Assembly: GCA_024275855.1 (NCBI GenBank)
Contig: JAJRYL010000306.1
Span: forward strand, 1 to 8,141
Direction of reading: 5' to 3'
DNA: 8,141 nucleotides
Source: Deltaproteobacteria bacterium
Lineage (GTDB): Bacteria > Desulfobacterota > GWC2-55-46 > JADFVP01
Each line of letters begins with the position of its first letter. Positions within the stretch are counted from its first letter, which is position 1. Made by a program: the position numbers and the translations under genes. Positions 6,261 through 8,141 of this stretch are shown here, in pieces. A model generated the notes under the pieces. The model saw only the letters and a list, made by a program, of their open reading frames with translations, searched no databases and had not been told where the DNA came from.

Positions 6261-7439
6261 GTGTACAAAGACCTTAGCTATGCCATAGTCAGTCTTGTCG
6301 AGTCCGGTACTTCTCTCGACGGAGACCTTGAGAAAGGGGCCCGTCTGCTTGTGGAGGCTACGGGTTACTCCGCCTGCTCGGTCTACTGCCTTGGTGACGA
6401 CGGCGCGGCATTTGTTTTAATGGCGCATTTTGGCGTTGGCTCTTTAAAAGATAACCCCTCTTGCGTGACAGCGGACGACCGGCTGTTAAAAAAGCTAAGC
6501 TCAGGAGGCATCGTCTCCGTTGAAACCGTTGAACCGTTTGCCGGGGAAACGGAAGCAGGTACCGAACCCGTTAATATATACCCTTTAAGCTCTAAAGAGA
6601 GCCTGAAGGGTTTTGTGCTTTTAAGGGGCTCTTCTTCCGACCCGGTAAAGGGCGCTCTGCTGCTTAGCGCCGCCGCCTCTATACTCTTTATGGTTATTCA
6701 GTACGAGACTGTAATGCTTAGAAACGAGGCCCTTTTCAGAAAGGCCGAGGAGGCGCGCGAATGGCTGCATGGCGTTGAGAAATTTCTCTATCTCGGCGAT
6801 ACGGCGGCAATGCTGGTTCACGAGATAAAGAACCCCATTATCAGCATAGGCGGTTTCGCGGCCCGCCTGAAGAAGAGTATAGAACCCGGCTCTAAGGCAA
6901 GCCTGTATATGGAGCAGATGGTTTCTGAGATAGACCGGATAGAGAAGATAGTAGACGGGGCGTTCAGGTGCATGGAAAACGAGTACGCGAAGCTGGAAAA
7001 AGAGAACCTCAACTCAATAATCGCCGAAAGGGTGGAGCTTTTTTCCGATGAATTCAACCGGCTCGGTATTCTGGTTACAACAGAGTTTGAGAGCCCGTCG
7101 CTACAGGTAATGGCCGACCGCGAACAGCTTAAAATAGCTTTTGACAACCTGATTGCCAATGCGATACAGTCAATGACAGACGGAGGCAGGCTTACCATAT
7201 CGGCCCGTCGGAACGACGATAATATTATCGTCGATTTTAAAGACTCGGGCTGCGGTATAGATTCCGCGCATGTCGGCTCGATATTCACCCCGTTCTTTAC
7301 TACAAAAGAGTGCGGCACCGGGCTTGGGCTGCCGATAAGCAACTCTATTATCCGGCACCATAAAGGCTTTATAGAGGTTCTTTGCAGCGGCAGTAAAGGC
7401 ACCACTTTTCGTGTAGGGTTAAAGGGCTGCGGATGTTGA
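6261..7439 (+). CDS. Soluble GAF-like sensor histidine kinase
   Basis: The protein autophosphorylates on histidine and passes phosphate to a response regulator. Residues below are numbered from a TTG at 6108, the furthest upstream start of the open frame. About 52-200 form a GAF-like sensor domain (YKDLSYAIVSLVESGTSL onward, then VEATGYSACSVY). The HisKA region has the phospho-accepting H238 in VHEIKNP. The ATPase domain has the N box around N347/N351 (DNLIANA), G1 DSGCG at 379-383, the F box FTPFF at 393-397, and G2 GTGLGLP at 403-409. No clear transmembrane segment or signal peptide is seen, so it is probably cytosolic. I prefer GTG 6261 (residue 52), with AAGAG at 6245-6249 upstream, because codons before about 6247 coincide with the 132-bp repeat. 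GTG 6171 and TTG 6108 remain possible. A receiver gene follows beyond a terminator and is the likely partner. Confidence 0.85.
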   Translation: MYKDLSYAIVSLVESGTSLDGDLEKGARLLVEATGYSACSVYCLGDDGAAFVLMAHFGVGSLKDNPSCVTADDRLLKKLSSGGIVSVETVEPFAGETEAGTEPVNIYPLSSKESLKGFVLLRGSSSDPVKGALLLSAAASILFMVIQYETVMLRNEALFRKAEEAREWLHGVEKFLYLGDTAAMLVHEIKNPIISIGGFAARLKKSIEPGSKASLYMEQMVSEIDRIEKIVDGAFRCMENEYAKLEKENLNSIIAERVELFSDEFNRLGILVTTEFESPSLQVMADREQLKIAFDNLIANAIQSMTDGGRLTISARRNDDNIIVDFKDSGCGIDSAHVGSIFTPFFTTKECGTGLGLPISNSIIRHHKGFIEVLCSGSKGTTFRVGLKGCGC

Positions 7440-7452
7440 CCTTATAAAGGCG

Positions 7453-7489
7453 AAGCCGGTTTTTCAGGCTCTTTTTAATCGGCTTTTTT
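7453..7489 (+). terminator. Intrinsic terminator after the histidine kinase
   Basis: AAGCCGGTT at 7453-7461 pairs with AATCGGCTT at 7477-7485 (9 bp, one G-T), with a 15-nt loop, and the T-run continues to 7489. It starts 13 bases after the kinase stop and ends before the next gene's ribosome binding site. This makes the kinase and the receiver at least partly separate transcription units. Confidence 0.7.
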
Positions 7490-7507
7490 CATAGAAATAC
7501 GCAGCGT

Positions 7508-7513
7508 GGAGAG
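7508..7513 (+). promoter_or_regulatory. Ribosome binding site that fixes the receiver gene start
   Basis: GGAGAG lies 7 nt before the ATG at 7521. It overlaps an alternative GTG at 7506, which has no binding site of its own, so ATG 7521 is the better start. Confidence 0.65.
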
Positions 7514-7520
7514 TAAGTAT

Positions 7521-7895
7521 ATGAGCGATCTTAAGGGCAAACGAATTTTAGTGGTTGATGATGAAGAGGGGCTCAGGCTGCTTTATAAAGAAGAGCTTGA
7601 GGACGACGGCATCGACGTTGTGTTGGCGGGTTCCGGGACCGAGGCTCTGGAGAAGCTTGAGGCGTCTGTGGCCGAGATGGACCTTGTGCTGCTCGACATA
7701 AAGATGCCGGGCATGGACGGTGTAGAGGTTCTGAGAGTTATAAAGGAGCGGTGGAAAGAGCTTCCGGTAATCCTGTGTACGGCCTACCCGCACTACAAGC
7801 ACGAGTTTGGTACATGGGCGTCCGACGCCTACGTGGTAAAGTCGTCGGACCTTACGGAGCTTAAGCAGACGATACGTGAAATCCTGCTCGGTTAG
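7521..7895 (+). CDS. Stand-alone receiver-domain response regulator
   Basis: This 124-aa CheY-like protein is a receiver domain only, with no DNA-binding or enzymatic output domain. The phosphorylation pocket is complete: acidic pair D13 and D14 (ILVVDDEEG), phospho-acceptor D59 (LVLLDIKMPGMDG), T87 (LCTAYP) and K107 (VVKSSD). The block YPHYKHEFGTWASDAYVVKSSDL between beta-4 and beta-5 is distinctive and resembles single-domain receivers I associate with delta-proteobacteria. Such proteins act by phosphotransfer or protein contact, so its output is not visible here. It probably receives phosphate from the kinase directly upstream, although a terminator separates them. The frame is open from GTG 7506, but GGAGAG at 7508-7513 points to ATG 7521. 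Confidence 0.92.
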   Translation: MSDLKGKRILVVDDEEGLRLLYKEELEDDGIDVVLAGSGTEALEKLEASVAEMDLVLLDIKMPGMDGVEVLRVIKERWKELPVILCTAYPHYKHEFGTWASDAYVVKSSDLTELKQTIREILLG

Positions 7896-8092
7896 CCTTC
7901 TCAACCCGTTACTTTCGGCCTGTTTTTGTTGATACTTACAAATAGGTGCCCGGATGGCTCAAGACCGGTTATGGTTCCTCACTTTACAGCATTGTCTCTA
8001 TTTGTTATAGTATGAACCGGCAAGATTCAGGGGCGGCAGAGTTCTTGCTGCTCTTTTTACTTTTCAAACTACTATTTTCCGATTAATAATAT
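7896..8092. other. Intergenic region between the receiver gene and tRNA-Ala
   Basis: No coding frame is supported in these 197 bp. A T5 run at 7923-7927 follows only very weak pairing, so the receiver gene's terminator is not identified. CCGGTT (7965-7970) and AACCGG (8015-8020) form a 6-bp inverted repeat whose arms flank the promoter candidate, which could be an operator or chance. The A/T-rich stretch 8051-8092 leads into the tRNA. Confidence 0.4.
7983..8011 (+). promoter_or_regulatory. Sigma70-type promoter candidate, probably for the tRNA
   Basis: TTTACA at 7983-7988 and TATAGT at 8006-8011 each match the consensus hexamers in five of six positions, and the spacer is exactly 17 nt. Transcription would start near 8018, about 75 nt before the tRNA, so the transcript would need 5' processing. 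No other gene in view would use it. Confidence 0.5.
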
Positions 8093-8141
8093 GGGGGATT
8101 AGCTCAGTTGGGAGAGCGGCTGGTTCGCAATCAGCAGGCCA
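8093..8141 (+). tRNA. tRNA-Ala, anticodon CGC (3' part outside the window)
   Basis: The first 49 nt of a tRNA are visible. Acceptor strand GGGGGAT is at 8093-8099, then T8 and A9. The D arm pairs GCTC (8102-8105) with GAGC (8114-8117). The anticodon stem GCTGG (8119-8123) pairs with TCAGC (8131-8135), one G-T pair, around the 7-nt loop TTCGCAA. The anticodon at 8126-8128 is CGC, which reads GCG (Ala), with the expected T at position 33. The variable loop begins at 8136. The T arm and acceptor 3' strand, including the G3-U70 identity pair, lie beyond the edge. Confidence 0.88.

Noticed and set aside
6785..6800. Hydrophobic stretch at kinase residues 183-197 as a membrane anchor (about 6654-6698)
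   Set aside because: It is about 15 residues long and falls where the last helix of a GAF domain is expected; no second segment or charged flank supports membrane insertion.
4249..7475. Identical 12-mer TCAGGCTCTTTT after moaC (4249) and inside the kinase terminator loop (7464)
   Set aside because: One or two shared 12-mers are expected by chance in a window of this size, and the flanks do not align.
7506..7520. GTG 7506 as the receiver start
   Set aside because: It has no ribosome binding site of its own, while GGAGAG sits at proper distance from ATG 7521.

Overview
This window looks like chromosomal backbone from a Gram-negative bacterium of the Desulfobacterota/Deltaproteobacteria type. 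That is an inference from family resemblance: a DksA with the delta-proteobacterial style of sequence, a GalT beginning MPELRKDPIIGRWV, a stand-alone receiver ending in a 'SDAYVVKSSDL' block, and a secreted TPR plus Leu/Ile/Val-binding-like protein behind dnaJ. Base composition is moderate in GC, and ATA and AGG codons are frequent throughout. All genes lie on the + strand.

Positions 1-4247 form a chaperone-led gene string: grpE (possibly cut at the left edge), a 122-bp gap, dnaJ from a TTG start, then a large exported TPR/periplasmic-binding-like protein overlapping dnaJ by 4 bp, then moaC overlapping that gene by 10 bp. The last three are probably translationally coupled. There is no dnaK between grpE and dnaJ.

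Positions 4248-6017 hold a 285-bp intergenic region rich in inverted repeats, a dksA-like gene with no visible Shine-Dalgarno site, and a galT-family nucleotidyltransferase.

Positions 6018-7895 carry a soluble sensor histidine kinase, a good intrinsic terminator, and a receiver-only response regulator. The two may form a two-component pair, but they seem to be separate transcription units. Positions 7896-8141 hold a good sigma70-type promoter candidate and the first 49 nt of a tRNA-Ala (anticodon CGC) that runs off the right edge.

The least ordinary feature is a degenerate direct repeat of about 132 bp, present at 4273-4404 and 6115-6246. Both copies end in the same CCTTAA block, and both can fold into two consecutive hairpins although their stem sequences differ. 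One copy sits upstream of dksA. The other occupies the upstream end of the open frame of the histidine kinase, which makes that gene's start doubtful. I see no CRISPR array, no intact insertion sequence, and no defence or toxin system.
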